9,076 nucleotides of DNA. Source: an uncultured Eubacteriales bacterium (GTDB taxonomy: Bacteria; Bacillota; Clostridia; Oscillospirales; UBA644). The stretch spans positions 1 through 9,076 of the forward strand of contig CAKSQP010000063.1 of assembly GCA_934486965.1 (NCBI GenBank), read 5' to 3'. Under the pieces are notes generated by a model. The model worked only from the letters and a program-made list of their open reading frames with translations. It was not told where the DNA came from and did not search any database. Below are positions 1 to 6,574 of this stretch, piece by piece (position 1 is the stretch's first letter; every line of letters begins with the position of its first letter). Both the position numbers and the translations under genes were made by a program.

Positions 1-273
1 TCCGAAGAAGCAAGACGTTTTAACGATATGCTTAAAATGTACGGAATGTATAACGGGAAGGACGTTTCGGGAAATCAAGCGCCCGAAGAATATACTCTGT
101 CACTCAATTCCGAAAGCGCAGTTATCGAAAAACTCAAAAATCTTCCCGAAGACGAGGCAAAGACCGTGGCAAAACAGATATTCAGCCTTGCGCTCCTTTC
201 TCAAAGAAGATTTACCGCCGAAGAACTTTCCGAGTTTGTCAAAGACAGTTATTCGCTCCTCGAAAAGATGTAA
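1..273 (+). CDS. htpG: C-terminal end of molecular chaperone HtpG (Hsp90 family), 5' truncated by window
   Basis: The reading frame is open from base 1 and gives 90 codons before the TAA at 271-273, so this is only the tail of a gene starting outside the window. The sequence fits the end of bacterial HtpG: a basic stretch leading to an LKMYGMYNG segment (HtpG proteins often have RMxxMxxMYG here), a TLSLN strand, then a helical dimerisation segment with QIFSLALLSQRRFTAEELSEF, matching the family pattern of QIYDLAxLxxxPLxxEExxxFI, and a short final helix. HtpG is a cytosolic ATP-dependent chaperone; the C-terminal domain seen here dimerises, while the ATPase domain is not visible. The ATG at 28 is internal, since the frame reads through above it. 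A terminator follows at once. The assignment is from recalled family pattern, without alignment. Confidence 0.72.
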   Translation, partial: SEEARRFNDMLKMYGMYNGKDVSGNQAPEEYTLSLNSESAVIEKLKNLPEDEAKTVAKQIFSLALLSQRRFTAEELSEFVKDSYSLLEKM

Positions 274-306
274 AAGAAAAGCACCGGTCACCGGTGCTTC
301 TTTTTT
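274..306. terminator. Bidirectional intrinsic terminator between convergent genes
   Basis: A perfect 9-bp inverted repeat (AGCACCGGT at 280-288 and ACCGGTGCT at 290-298) is flanked by an A-rich stretch on the left and a T-run at 301-306 on the right. It therefore has a U-tract in both directions. It ends the htpG-like gene on the plus strand and the HAAS membrane protein gene on the minus strand, whose stop codon at 305-307 lies within the T-run. Confidence 0.85.
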
Positions 307-1027
307 AAGCGACAAACCAGTTCCATGCGTGCCAGAAAGCAAAGGAACCGGAGGAAACTGCACAGACTATGTATCCGACAATCAGAGAAACCGCAAAAAT
401 CACAGCGGAAACTACCGATACCGACCGCAAAGAGGTGCGTTTTCTTACCGAAAATCTCGGATAAACGGGAATTGATGGAAGAACTGCGTTTCCGAGTATT
501 TTGGCTTTTATATTGCCGCGGAAACGGAAATAAGAGACTGAGAACTGACGTATAAAACCGAAAAAATATACCGTTTCGGAAACAGTAAGCGCCGTAAGAG
601 CGATAAATGATATTCCGAAAATAAGTTCTGCCGCATAAGGCATTTCGAGACTGAAATCAAAAGCGGAAATATTCTGACCGCAAAACAGCCAGACGGCAAC
701 CGCGGCAAAAGAAACGGACACAGCCGCTCCGACGATTTCCCATGCGCCCATAAAAATACAGAAGATACCGTAGAACAGATCAAGAAAGAAAGCGGAAATA
801 CACGAAAGTATCTTTTTCCCTTTTCCTGCCGGAATTTTAATATCTCCGTACTGTTTTGCCACATTTTCGGGCGTTCCGAGGCTTTCGGCGACAGACTCTT
901 CGGAATATCCGTCCGCAAGTTTATAAGAAAAATGCATATCGTATTCTTCGACTATATCCTTAAAATCCGAAACGCCGTTTTTTATAAGTTCATTTTCCAG
1001 ATCGAGCAAAAATTCAGATCTTGTCAT
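305..1027 (-). CDS. HAAS (formerly DUF1700) domain membrane protein, partner of PadR
   Basis: A 240-aa protein. Residues 1-65 form a soluble helical HAAS-type domain: MTRSEFLLDLENEL at the start, an EEYDMHF segment, then SVAESLGTPENVAKQY. That is the usual DUF1700 pattern of a short helical bundle with a conserved LG-P-xxA motif. Four hydrophobic segments follow (about 75-92, 97-117, 132-160, 203-225), and the protein ends in an aromatic tail rich in Trp and Phe. HAAS proteins are known companions of PadR regulators; the domain is thought to pass a membrane or envelope signal to the regulator. Here the start codon follows the padR stop with no gap, and its ribosome binding site GGAGG (1036-1040) lies inside padR, so the two are co-transcribed and probably translationally coupled. 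The DUF4097 gene that often follows such pairs is absent: the terminator comes directly after. Confidence 0.85.
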   Translation of the reverse strand: MTRSEFLLDLENELIKNGVSDFKDIVEEYDMHFSYKLADGYSEESVAESLGTPENVAKQYGDIKIPAGKGKKILSCISAFFLDLFYGIFCIFMGAWEIVGAAVSVSFAAVAVWLFCGQNISAFDFSLEMPYAAELIFGISFIALTALTVSETVYFFGFIRQFSVSYFRFRGNIKAKILGNAVLPSIPVYPRFSVRKRTSLRSVSVVSAVIFAVSLIVGYIVCAVSSGSFAFWHAWNWFVA

Positions 1028-1339
1028 TTAATTTTCCTCCAATATGTTTTTTACCGCTTCGGCAAACATCAGATAATCGCCGCGGTCTATTTTGAAAACG
1101 TCTCTGCCGAGTTCAGTCAGAGAATAATATTTTCTCGGCGGACCTCCGCTTTCTTCCCTGATATAAGTCGTAAGAAGTCCGTCGGCTTTGAGTTTCCGCA
1201 ATATCGGATACACCGTACCGTCTGCAATCCTGATTTTTTCCGAAAGTACCTCGGATATCTCATATCCGTATCGGTCTTTTGATTGCAGAAGAGCCATAAC
1301 GCAAAGTTCCAGAACGCCTTTTTTATACTGACTGCTCAT
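1028..1339 (-). CDS. PadR family transcriptional regulator
   Basis: A 103-aa DNA-binding protein of the short PadR type, made of the winged-helix domain and almost nothing after it. Visible hallmarks are the N-terminal helix KKGVLELCVMALL, the DRYGYEISEVL helix, the recognition helix region GTVYPILRKLKADGLL (about residues 41-56) and the wing GGPPRKYYSLTELGRD (about 65-80). PadR proteins are usually dimeric repressors released by a ligand or partner signal. The ATG at 1337-1339 has AGGAG at 1348-1352, eight bases upstream. A strong promoter lies just beyond with inverted repeats over it, so negative autoregulation is likely. The gene abuts the HAAS gene, the usual PadR partner. The family call is secure; the signal is unknown. 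Confidence 0.93.
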   Translation of the reverse strand: MSSQYKKGVLELCVMALLQSKDRYGYEISEVLSEKIRIADGTVYPILRKLKADGLLTTYIREESGGPPRKYYSLTELGRDVFKIDRGDYLMFAEAVKNILEEN

Positions 1340-1367
1340 ATACCCTTCTCCTCTTTCTTTTGCTTTA

Positions 1368-1403
1368 CACTATTATATTATATTCAATAGTGACAAAATG
1401 TCA
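1368..1403. promoter_or_regulatory. Two inverted repeats over the padR promoter, candidate PadR operators
   Basis: CACTATT (1368-1374) and AATAGTG (1386-1392) form a perfect 7-bp dyad with an 11-bp spacer that encloses the -10 boxes. Directly adjoining it, TGACA-AAA-TGTCA (1391-1403) is a second perfect dyad that includes most of the -35 box. Together they cover the whole core promoter, the position expected for a repressor site. That PadR binds either one is inference; the bases are seen directly. Confidence 0.55.
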
Positions 1404-1404
1404 A
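1372..1404 (-). promoter_or_regulatory. Sigma-A type promoter of padR-HAAS operon
   Basis: Read on the minus strand, a consensus TTGACA -35 (1399-1404) is followed after 16 bp by a consensus TATAAT -10 (1377-1382). A second overlapping TATAAT sits at 1372-1377. The predicted RNA would begin near 1370 and carry a leader of about 30 nt to the padR start codon. Confidence 0.8.
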
Positions 1405-1416
1405 TACCTTTCGCAA

Positions 1417-1450
1417 AAAAATTCCGAAGTTTTTTTACTTCGGAATTTTT
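1417..1450 (-). terminator. Intrinsic terminator of the three-gene surface-protein operon
   Basis: A perfect 10-bp stem, ATTCCGAAGT (1421-1430) with ACTTCGGAAT (1437-1446), has a 6-base loop and is flanked by A's before and T's after, so it extends to 14 pairs and could work in either direction. It lies about 38 bp past the stop of the minus-strand gene ending at 1489 and upstream of the padR promoter, separating the two operons. Confidence 0.85.
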
Positions 1451-1488
1451 ATCTTAAAATATTTTATTTTATTGACGGTAAACCGAGG

Positions 1489-2952
1489 TTATGACATTTC
1501 ATTATAACTGAACATGAAATCCGTTATTTTCGGGCTGCTCCAGGTAGTAAAGTCAAGTTCATCAGAATACAGTTTCAGCACAAACAGAGACGCACTGTCT
1601 TTCTGAATTGTCGTATCGACTTCAAAGTTTTTACTGAACAACTGAAGATCGCCGTCGGAAACAGTAATATCCATACCCGTGAGTTTTACATCTTTATCAG
1701 TGCCGTTCGACGCATAAAATGTAAGATTAAGATTGTCACTTTCGTCCATATACATTTCCGTCAGTTTGCACATTACGGCACCTTCATAAAATATCATAGT
1801 GCTATTCGGGTCAAACGGAATGAAGAATTTCGCCCAAGCGTAGCCTTGTTCCATTGCCTCACGCCCGTAAGACGAAAAACCTGCATTTTCGTAATCCGAT
1901 TGCAGTTCGGAACGGACGTTATCGTTCCATTCGATCTTCCAGCCGTCGTTTCCGCGGGTCATAATTGTCGAAAGATAGACCGATTTTTCCTTTTCCGCAG
2001 GATAGTTTTTGGGAAGTTTGTAGTAAAGAGCCGTAAACCATACGCTGTTTTCGTCCTCTGCCGCTACTGCAATAAGACTTTTGCCGTATTCCTTAAAAGT
2101 GTCGAACGAAGTGTTATAGTATTGATCGATGACCGAACTTTCGGTATTACGGAACAGTTTTTCGAAATTTGTTCTGTCGTTTCCCGCATACTCTATAAGT
2201 TTATCGGTCAGAGTCTGTGCGGCTTCCTTTATATCGGTGTTTCCGCTCACAATTACGTTACTATTATCCGATGTTGTCTGATTATCGGAAATATCGTCAT
2301 TATCCGACGGAGTGTCGGGCTTTTGAGCGTCGCCGTTACTTACAATTTCCGTCTGTGAAGTGTTGTTTTTCGGATTACTGCCGTCAATTGCACCGTAGAG
2401 AGTCGGAACGCCGAGATTTGCAAGAATACAGACTATCAGTCCGCAGGCAAGAAGTCCGCTTGTAAAGGCGGCAAGACCTTTGCCGTTTCTTTCGGGATTT
2501 TTACCCTTTGTCACGGCGTTTTTAATGCCGATGATCATAGAGTTTTCTCCCGATACCGCAGATACAAACAACAGGACCGCGAGCGACAGCACAAATGCAT
2601 ACGGCAAAAACAGCGAAATCACGATTGCGGCAAGAAAGAACCACAATGCGGGAGGCTTCAAGCGTACCATATTGCCGAGTGCGGTTTTCAGCCTTTTCCC
2701 TATTCCTCCGCGTTTGATCTCAGTGATCAGATTGCTTACCGCGGTAATCAGGAAATAAAAGAAGAGCGCCGCAAATATCTGATTTGCCGTGTTATTCTTC
2801 GAGAACAGGGTGTTTGCGAAAAACGCCGTAATAAATGCCGAAGCAAGCGACATCACGAGTTTCACAATAAGGGACGGAACAAACTTTTTACCCTCATAAG
2901 AGCGAAGCATTCCGTAAAGTGCGTTTGTGAGGATATCTTTTATCTTATTCAT
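1489..2952 (-). CDS. Multi-pass membrane protein with NTF2-like and SLAP-like outside domains (hypothetical)
   Basis: A 487-aa protein I cannot assign to a named family. Hydrophobic segments lie at about 25-50, 58-76, 103-133 (one long or two spans) and 160-182. A hydrophilic linker rich in Ser, Asn, Asp and Thr follows (about 190-240), typical of an extracytoplasmic tether. Residues 241-345 look like an NTF2-like fold: helices, then WFTALYYKLP and YLSTIMTRGNDGWKIEW strands ending in the usual WKI. Residues 385-487 are beta-rich with LTFYASNGTDKDVKLTGMDI, a pattern recalling SLAP-type or DUF4352-like Ig domains; this is inference. An in-frame GTG at 2961 would add three residues, but ATG 2952 has AGGTGA five bases upstream, so it was chosen. 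It is the last gene of the operon, 10 bp after the preceding stop, before a terminator. Confidence 0.8.
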   Translation of the reverse strand: MNKIKDILTNALYGMLRSYEGKKFVPSLIVKLVMSLASAFITAFFANTLFSKNNTANQIFAALFFYFLITAVSNLITEIKRGGIGKRLKTALGNMVRLKPPALWFFLAAIVISLFLPYAFVLSLAVLLFVSAVSGENSMIIGIKNAVTKGKNPERNGKGLAAFTSGLLACGLIVCILANLGVPTLYGAIDGSNPKNNTSQTEIVSNGDAQKPDTPSDNDDISDNQTTSDNSNVIVSGNTDIKEAAQTLTDKLIEYAGNDRTNFEKLFRNTESSVIDQYYNTSFDTFKEYGKSLIAVAAEDENSVWFTALYYKLPKNYPAEKEKSVYLSTIMTRGNDGWKIEWNDNVRSELQSDYENAGFSSYGREAMEQGYAWAKFFIPFDPNSTMIFYEGAVMCKLTEMYMDESDNLNLTFYASNGTDKDVKLTGMDITVSDGDLQLFSKNFEVDTTIQKDSASLFVLKLYSDELDFTTWSSPKITDFMFSYNEMS

Positions 2953-2962
2953 ACCGCTCACC

Positions 2963-3199
2963 TCACAATACCGCTTTCAGCACTGCAACGATGATTGCCG
3001 CGCATATATTGACGAGCAAGGCAATTCCTATACCGCGAAGAACTCTTTTTGCCGAAATTTTCTGTTCCTCTTTTTCGCCCTTCGGCAGTTCAAAGCCGAT
3101 TTCACCAGTCAGCATTTTTGCAATATGCTTTTTGTTTTCCTCGGTCTTCGCAAAGGAATGAATGTATACCCTCTCGTTCTTTTCTGTTTTATCAAACAT
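2963..3199 (-). CDS. 3' part of a split gene: linker plus C-terminal membrane anchor
   Basis: This frame encodes 78 residues from the ATG at 3199: a strand NERVYIHSF, a helix KTEENKKHIAKML, a charged stretch KGEKEEQKISAKR, then one hydrophobic span (about 22 residues, GIGIALLVNICAAIIVAVL) at the very end. The ATG has no recognisable ribosome binding site, and its frame overlaps that of the upstream gene by about 90 bp. The preferred reading is that it is the true C-terminus of the gene starting at 3693, reached by a -1 frame change near 3187-3190. Joined, the product would be about 243 aa with an inner soluble domain and a C-terminal anchor. Alternatively it is a separate small membrane protein. 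It ends 10 bp before the next start codon, as expected for an operon. Confidence 0.55.
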   Translation of the reverse strand: MFDKTEKNERVYIHSFAKTEENKKHIAKMLTGEIGFELPKGEKEEQKISAKRVLRGIGIALLVNICAAIIVAVLKAVL

Positions 3200-3693
3200 A
3201 CTGCCGAAAACGCATAGCCCTCTTCGGCGTTTGTTACCGTAATACTGCGTTTGCACACTCCGTCGCGGTACTGTGCGCTTAAAACTCCGCTTTCCAAAGC
3301 CGAATTCATCGCCGCGATAAGATACTGCTCCGCAATTTTATAAGAGACAGGACCCGCAACGGTAAGTTCGCCGTGCTTGGCGTTCATCATAAGCCATGCC
3401 CCGTCAAACGGAATGAAATATACGTCCGAACTGCCGTTTTCTTCTTTTAATTCGGCGCGCAGACATTTTTCGGGAGCAAAAAGTGTTTTGATAAACGCAT
3501 TCAGGGATTTTGAGTCGGGCAATCCCTGTTCTTTTAAGATATCGTCGGTTTTGCCTAAGATATCAGACGGAAGACCGTTTATAAGTTCCTCGGTGTCGGG
3601 AGCGATTTCGTTCATCGGAGAAATATCGTTATATGTGAGACCCGAAAGTTCTCCGAGACGTTTTATCATAAGATAATCCAACTTAAATTTCAT
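3109..3693 (-). CDS. 5' part of a split gene: soluble domain protein, possibly EspG-like (hypothetical, frameshifted)
   Basis: The frame gives 194 aa. Residues 1-168 look like a real alpha/beta domain: helix LMIKRLGELSGL, a loop with NEIAPDTEELINGLP, a long helix through SLNAFIKTLFAPEKCLRAEL, strands SDVYFIPFDGAWLMMN and GELTVAG, helix YKIAEQYLIAAMNSALES, then strands KRSITVTNA and YAFSAVCLI. The last 25 residues (KQKRTRGYTF to LQKC) are basic and unstructured, as when a frame has been lost. The better continuation lies in the other frame. The order of a helical start, an ALxxLxxPE-like helix, two strands and a closing helix resembles EspG-type secretion chaperones of type VII systems, but only weakly. 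The start ATG overlaps the upstream stop as ATGA, with a purine-rich GGGGGGAG just before, indicating translational coupling. There is no signal peptide, so the domain should be cytosolic. Confidence 0.6.
   Translation of the reverse strand: MKFKLDYLMIKRLGELSGLTYNDISPMNEIAPDTEELINGLPSDILGKTDDILKEQGLPDSKSLNAFIKTLFAPEKCLRAELKEENGSSDVYFIPFDGAWLMMNAKHGELTVAGPVSYKIAEQYLIAAMNSALESGVLSAQYRDGVCKRSITVTNAEEGYAFSAVCLIKQKRTRGYTFIPLRRPRKTKSILQKC
3185..3204 (-). other. Apparent -1 frameshift site in the second gene of the operon
   Basis: On the minus strand the run AAAA (3190-3187) follows AT in the codons ATA-AAA-CAG. Slipping back one base re-pairs AAA on AAA and continues ACA-GAA-AAG, which reads KTEKNERVYIHSF and then the membrane anchor. 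This join gives a natural strand-turn-strand at the seam. No classical X-XXY-YYZ heptamer is present, so a lost A (mutation or sequencing error) is likelier than programmed shifting. The exact point is inferred from residue quality. Confidence 0.55.
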
Positions 3694-6254
3694 TTTGCTC
3701 CCCCCTTACCGGAATAGAACCGTTCAATGAGTTTTCTGTAATTTTCAAGGCCTCTTTCGGCACTGCCGTTGCCCTTTATAAGTGCGTCTTCTGCCGTATC
3801 GCCGAATCCCATGAGAAATTCGCCGATACCCATGCCCTCTTCGCCGAACACTGCGTTATAGAGGTCGCCGTTATTTTCGGCAAGCAGGATATCCTCGGCG
3901 TCCACAAGATTCTTGATGTTATCGCCGTAATCGCCGTTCATCATCTTGTCGGCAAGTTCGCCGTAACTCATAGACTTACCGCCGAATACGGTATCCATAA
4001 CGCCCTCGGCACGGGTGTCGGACGACGCGGTATGTGCAAGGTCAAGAAAATAATCAAACAGATTTTCAGCGTTATTCCCTGCGTTTACCATATCTGCCGC
4101 CGCACTTCCCTTGAATATCTCAGAGGTGGCAATATCCCATATTGCAAGGCTCGGGTCTGTTTTTGTCGCCTTTCCTACAAGTTGCCCGGCGCCGTAGGAA
4201 CCCGCGCCCCTCACAAGGGCTTCTCTCCAGTTTCCTTTTTCGCCGTAAACGTCTGCGGCTTTCTGCAGCGCTTTTGAAACACCCACTCCTGCATCGAAAA
4301 GTTCACCGTATTTGCCGAATTTATCAAATAATTGCAGGCTCGACAATTTATCAAGAGTTTCAAGAATAGTCCTGTTTCTGTCCGCCGCTTTCAGCATTTT
4401 ATCATAATCGACGGTGATAAGTCCCCAGCATATTTTGAATTTTATCGAATCTGATTCATATTTGCCGCCCGAAAAACCGAGGAACGACAAAAGGAACAGC
4501 AGAAGCAGGAATGCGGTTCCTCCCATGCCTATAAGTTGTTTAAGCCAGCCGACGGGGTCCTTTATCAGGTCTTCAAATGTCGGACTGCCGTCGTATTCTC
4601 CGAGCCTGCCGTTCGTGGAGTCGTCAACGTCCTTGTCGGTTGACGCAACGCTTCCTTTATAGTCGCCGCTGCTCTTCAGGTTCCAATGCGAAGTGTAATT
4701 CTTCACTTCGCCGCTCATCATGGCAACAGTGTCTCCGTAAGATCTGAAATACGGTTTGCCGTCGTTGTCAAGAGCAGGCGTAAGAGCGTCATTTTTATTT
4801 ATAAGAGTATCAAGCAACGTATAGGTCGTGCTGCCTTTCTTTGCGTAAAGAGTAATTCCGAGAATTTTATCGTTATCGGAAAGGTCACGCAGATATTGGA
4901 ACGCCTCCCAACTTTCCACGTCCATGCCGATATCGTAGTTACCAAGGACCGTATCGTACCAGCCGAACGCCGTGAAATCTATAAAGGTCATATTATCGGG
5001 AAGTTTAATGTCGCGGAGCGAAATACAGCCCTCAAACGCACCCATTGCAATCCAGTCGAGTTTCGGCATTTCGGGAATCGTTTTCAGAGAAACATCGTTC
5101 TGAAACGCGTATTTTTCTATGTATTCAAGGTTTTTGCAGCCCGAAATTTCTTCAAGGTTTACGGAACTCAAACGCCTTATACAGGTAACATTGTCGTTGA
5201 CGTAGACCTTGGTGAGATTGTGATTTTCAATGTCCAGTCCGATGACCTTAACATCGCCGTAAATCGGAATATTGATCGTTTCGGGGACAGCAACTTCCGA
5301 TTGACTTCCCACATAAGTGGCGTAGCCGCAAATTTCACCGGTGGAATATTCTGCCATAAGATCGGTTATACGCCAATCGGCAAGTTTTGAGTAATCGAAA
5401 TTATACCAATGTCCCGTATAATCAATACGGCAGGCATACGTCTGATTTTCCGCCTGTCGCTGCATATAGTAAATTCGGGTTGTATCCCTTACTGTATCCC
5501 ATGCAGGGTCGTCGGCAGTTGCAGGCTTGTTTATTATCTTCCGCATACCTGTATAGTAAAACTGATAGAAAGTCCACGCCCCGAGGACGTCCCAGTTGCC
5601 GATAGGGTCATCACTGTCCGGCTGTTTTGCATAAGGTTCGGGCAACGCCTTATTGGAATGTAACCCTCCCGATAAAATAATCTCATCTGTTATCGTCGGA
5701 CCTGCAGGCGCATAGGAGTTTCCTCCGGTGCCGTTGCCGTTTGTCTTGGGTATATGTTCAAAATCGTCTTTTGCACCGTAGTAAAAACCGCAATCGGCAA
5801 GAAATGCAAGATCGTGTTCTCCTAAGTACTGAAAGTAATCGTCCAGAGTACCTCCATCTATACCTAACTCTTCCTTGCTTTTGTTTGAATTCCCGTGCAG
5901 TACCTGTGCAGTGCCGCTCTTGAATTGATTGTAACAACTGGGACAATAATAGTCTTTTATATACCGGATCTTATTGCCTACCTGTTCGATAATTCCGGGG
6001 ATAGTCCGTATATAATCGTTTTCTTCTTCAACGTAGTACGGAACCATTTTATCACCGTGTCCGGAGCATCGATAAGTAAGTCCCGGCACTTTGACGGCAT
6101 TTCCGTCGCAAAGTCCGTAGTAGTCCTCAAGCAGTACGGTATTTCCGCTTTCCCGTGCCGATGTTGCAATCGGCATAAGCGAAATTATCGTAATTACCGC
6201 TATAACAACGGACAAAAGCCGTGCTGTTCGTTTGGTATGTTTTCGGTATCGCAT
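3690..6254 (-). CDS. Secreted BspA-type leucine-rich repeat protein with one membrane span and large inner domain
   Basis: An 854-aa protein. Residues 1-33 form a signal peptide: basic MRYRKHTKRTAR, a hydrophobic core, then PIATSA. Residues 40-300 hold cysteines including RCSGHG (63-66) and CPSC (104-107), which could bind zinc as a split ribbon. Residues 307-440 carry BspA-like (LRR_5) repeats, e.g. LEEISGCKNLEYIEKYAF and LPDNMTFIDFTAF, then a degenerate ITLYAKKGST end typical of this repeat class. A Thr/Ser/Asp stretch (515-560) leads to one span (576-598). The ~255-residue remainder is helical and Gly/Ala-rich (ALVRGAGSYGAGQLVG) with no recognised family; it should face the cytoplasm. BspA repeats usually mediate binding to surfaces. 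The frame opens at 6365, but ATG 6254 has AGGAG at 6261-6265 and begins the signal peptide, so it was chosen. It heads the operon and overlaps the next gene by four bases. Confidence 0.82.
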   Translation of the reverse strand: MRYRKHTKRTARLLSVVIAVITIISLMPIATSARESGNTVLLEDYYGLCDGNAVKVPGLTYRCSGHGDKMVPYYVEEENDYIRTIPGIIEQVGNKIRYIKDYYCPSCYNQFKSGTAQVLHGNSNKSKEELGIDGGTLDDYFQYLGEHDLAFLADCGFYYGAKDDFEHIPKTNGNGTGGNSYAPAGPTITDEIILSGGLHSNKALPEPYAKQPDSDDPIGNWDVLGAWTFYQFYYTGMRKIINKPATADDPAWDTVRDTTRIYYMQRQAENQTYACRIDYTGHWYNFDYSKLADWRITDLMAEYSTGEICGYATYVGSQSEVAVPETINIPIYGDVKVIGLDIENHNLTKVYVNDNVTCIRRLSSVNLEEISGCKNLEYIEKYAFQNDVSLKTIPEMPKLDWIAMGAFEGCISLRDIKLPDNMTFIDFTAFGWYDTVLGNYDIGMDVESWEAFQYLRDLSDNDKILGITLYAKKGSTTYTLLDTLINKNDALTPALDNDGKPYFRSYGDTVAMMSGEVKNYTSHWNLKSSGDYKGSVASTDKDVDDSTNGRLGEYDGSPTFEDLIKDPVGWLKQLIGMGGTAFLLLLFLLSFLGFSGGKYESDSIKFKICWGLITVDYDKMLKAADRNRTILETLDKLSSLQLFDKFGKYGELFDAGVGVSKALQKAADVYGEKGNWREALVRGAGSYGAGQLVGKATKTDPSLAIWDIATSEIFKGSAAADMVNAGNNAENLFDYFLDLAHTASSDTRAEGVMDTVFGGKSMSYGELADKMMNGDYGDNIKNLVDAEDILLAENNGDLYNAVFGEEGMGIGEFLMGFGDTAEDALIKGNGSAERGLENYRKLIERFYSGKGGAK

Positions 6255-6300
6255 AAGTTTCTCCTCTCTCCTATACAAGCCGTATGTAAGTGGCATTATA

Positions 6301-6317
6301 GTTATAATAATTATAAC
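6301..6317. promoter_or_regulatory. 17-bp AT-rich palindrome in leader of the LRR operon
   Basis: GTTATAAT-A-ATTATAAC is a perfect 8-bp dyad with a single central base, about 47 bp upstream of the start codon of the LRR gene. It overlaps a TATAAT on the minus strand. It may be an operator or simply a promoter region; an AT-only composition makes chance symmetry fairly easy. Confidence 0.35.
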
Positions 6318-6403
6318 ATAGACACCCCGTAAACTCATTACAATTTCAAAAGTGTCAATTGCCATTTTTGAAATCCTGCGGTATACTTAAAAAAACAGCA
6401 TTC

Positions 6404-6451
6404 AAAAAAGATAGAAAGAACCTCATTCATACGAAAGAGGTTCTTTCTATC
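6404..6451 (-). terminator. Strong intrinsic terminator (minus strand), second hairpin after tRNA-Ser
   Basis: A perfect 15-bp stem, GATAGAAAGAACCTC (6410-6424) with GAGGTTCTTTCTATC (6437-6451), has a 12-base loop and, on the minus strand, a run of six T's (6404-6409) right after. It would block transcription coming from the tRNA side before the LRR operon, so that operon needs its own promoter. The plus-strand side lacks a good T-run. Confidence 0.75.
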
Positions 6452-6574
6452 TATATCCGAACAGACTTCACCTTCGTAATAAACTTACTTTGTCCGGCGT
6501 GACATCTCTCCTGTGCAAAAAACGATATTGTTCGCTATGCTTAGGTCCGAAGACGGAAGATTCGAAGTGAAAAG

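Noticed and set aside
508..918. 136-codon minus-strand frame overlapping the HAAS gene
   Set aside because: It is an out-of-frame shadow of a gene whose true frame has the HAAS domain and membrane spans.
1846..2358. 170-codon plus-strand open frame
   Set aside because: Antisense to the multi-pass membrane protein gene, with no ribosome binding site and no recognisable content.
2953..2961. GTG start at 2961 for the multi-pass protein
   Set aside because: The ATG at 2952 is better spaced from AGGTGA; the GTG itself forms part of that ribosome binding site region.
4686..5390. 234-codon plus-strand open frame
   Set aside because: It lies fully antisense to the LRR protein gene, has no ribosome binding site in front and its translation resembles no family; the minus-strand frame has signal peptide, repeats and a span.
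6353..6358. TTGACA on the minus strand as -35 of the LRR operon
   Set aside because: No acceptable -10 lies 16-18 bp downstream (the bases there read AGTTTA), and the TATAAT boxes are more than 30 bp away.
6255..6365. N-terminal extension of the LRR protein from an ATG at 6365
   Set aside because: The ATG at 6254 has a strong AGGAG six bases upstream and begins a proper signal peptide; the extension would put extra hydrophobic residues before it and cover the AT-rich leader.
6452..6574. Possible small RNA or leader peptide between the two terminators
   Set aside because: Only tiny frames such as a six-codon one after GGAGAG are present, with spacing too short for a ribosome binding site, and no promoter or stable fold was apparent.
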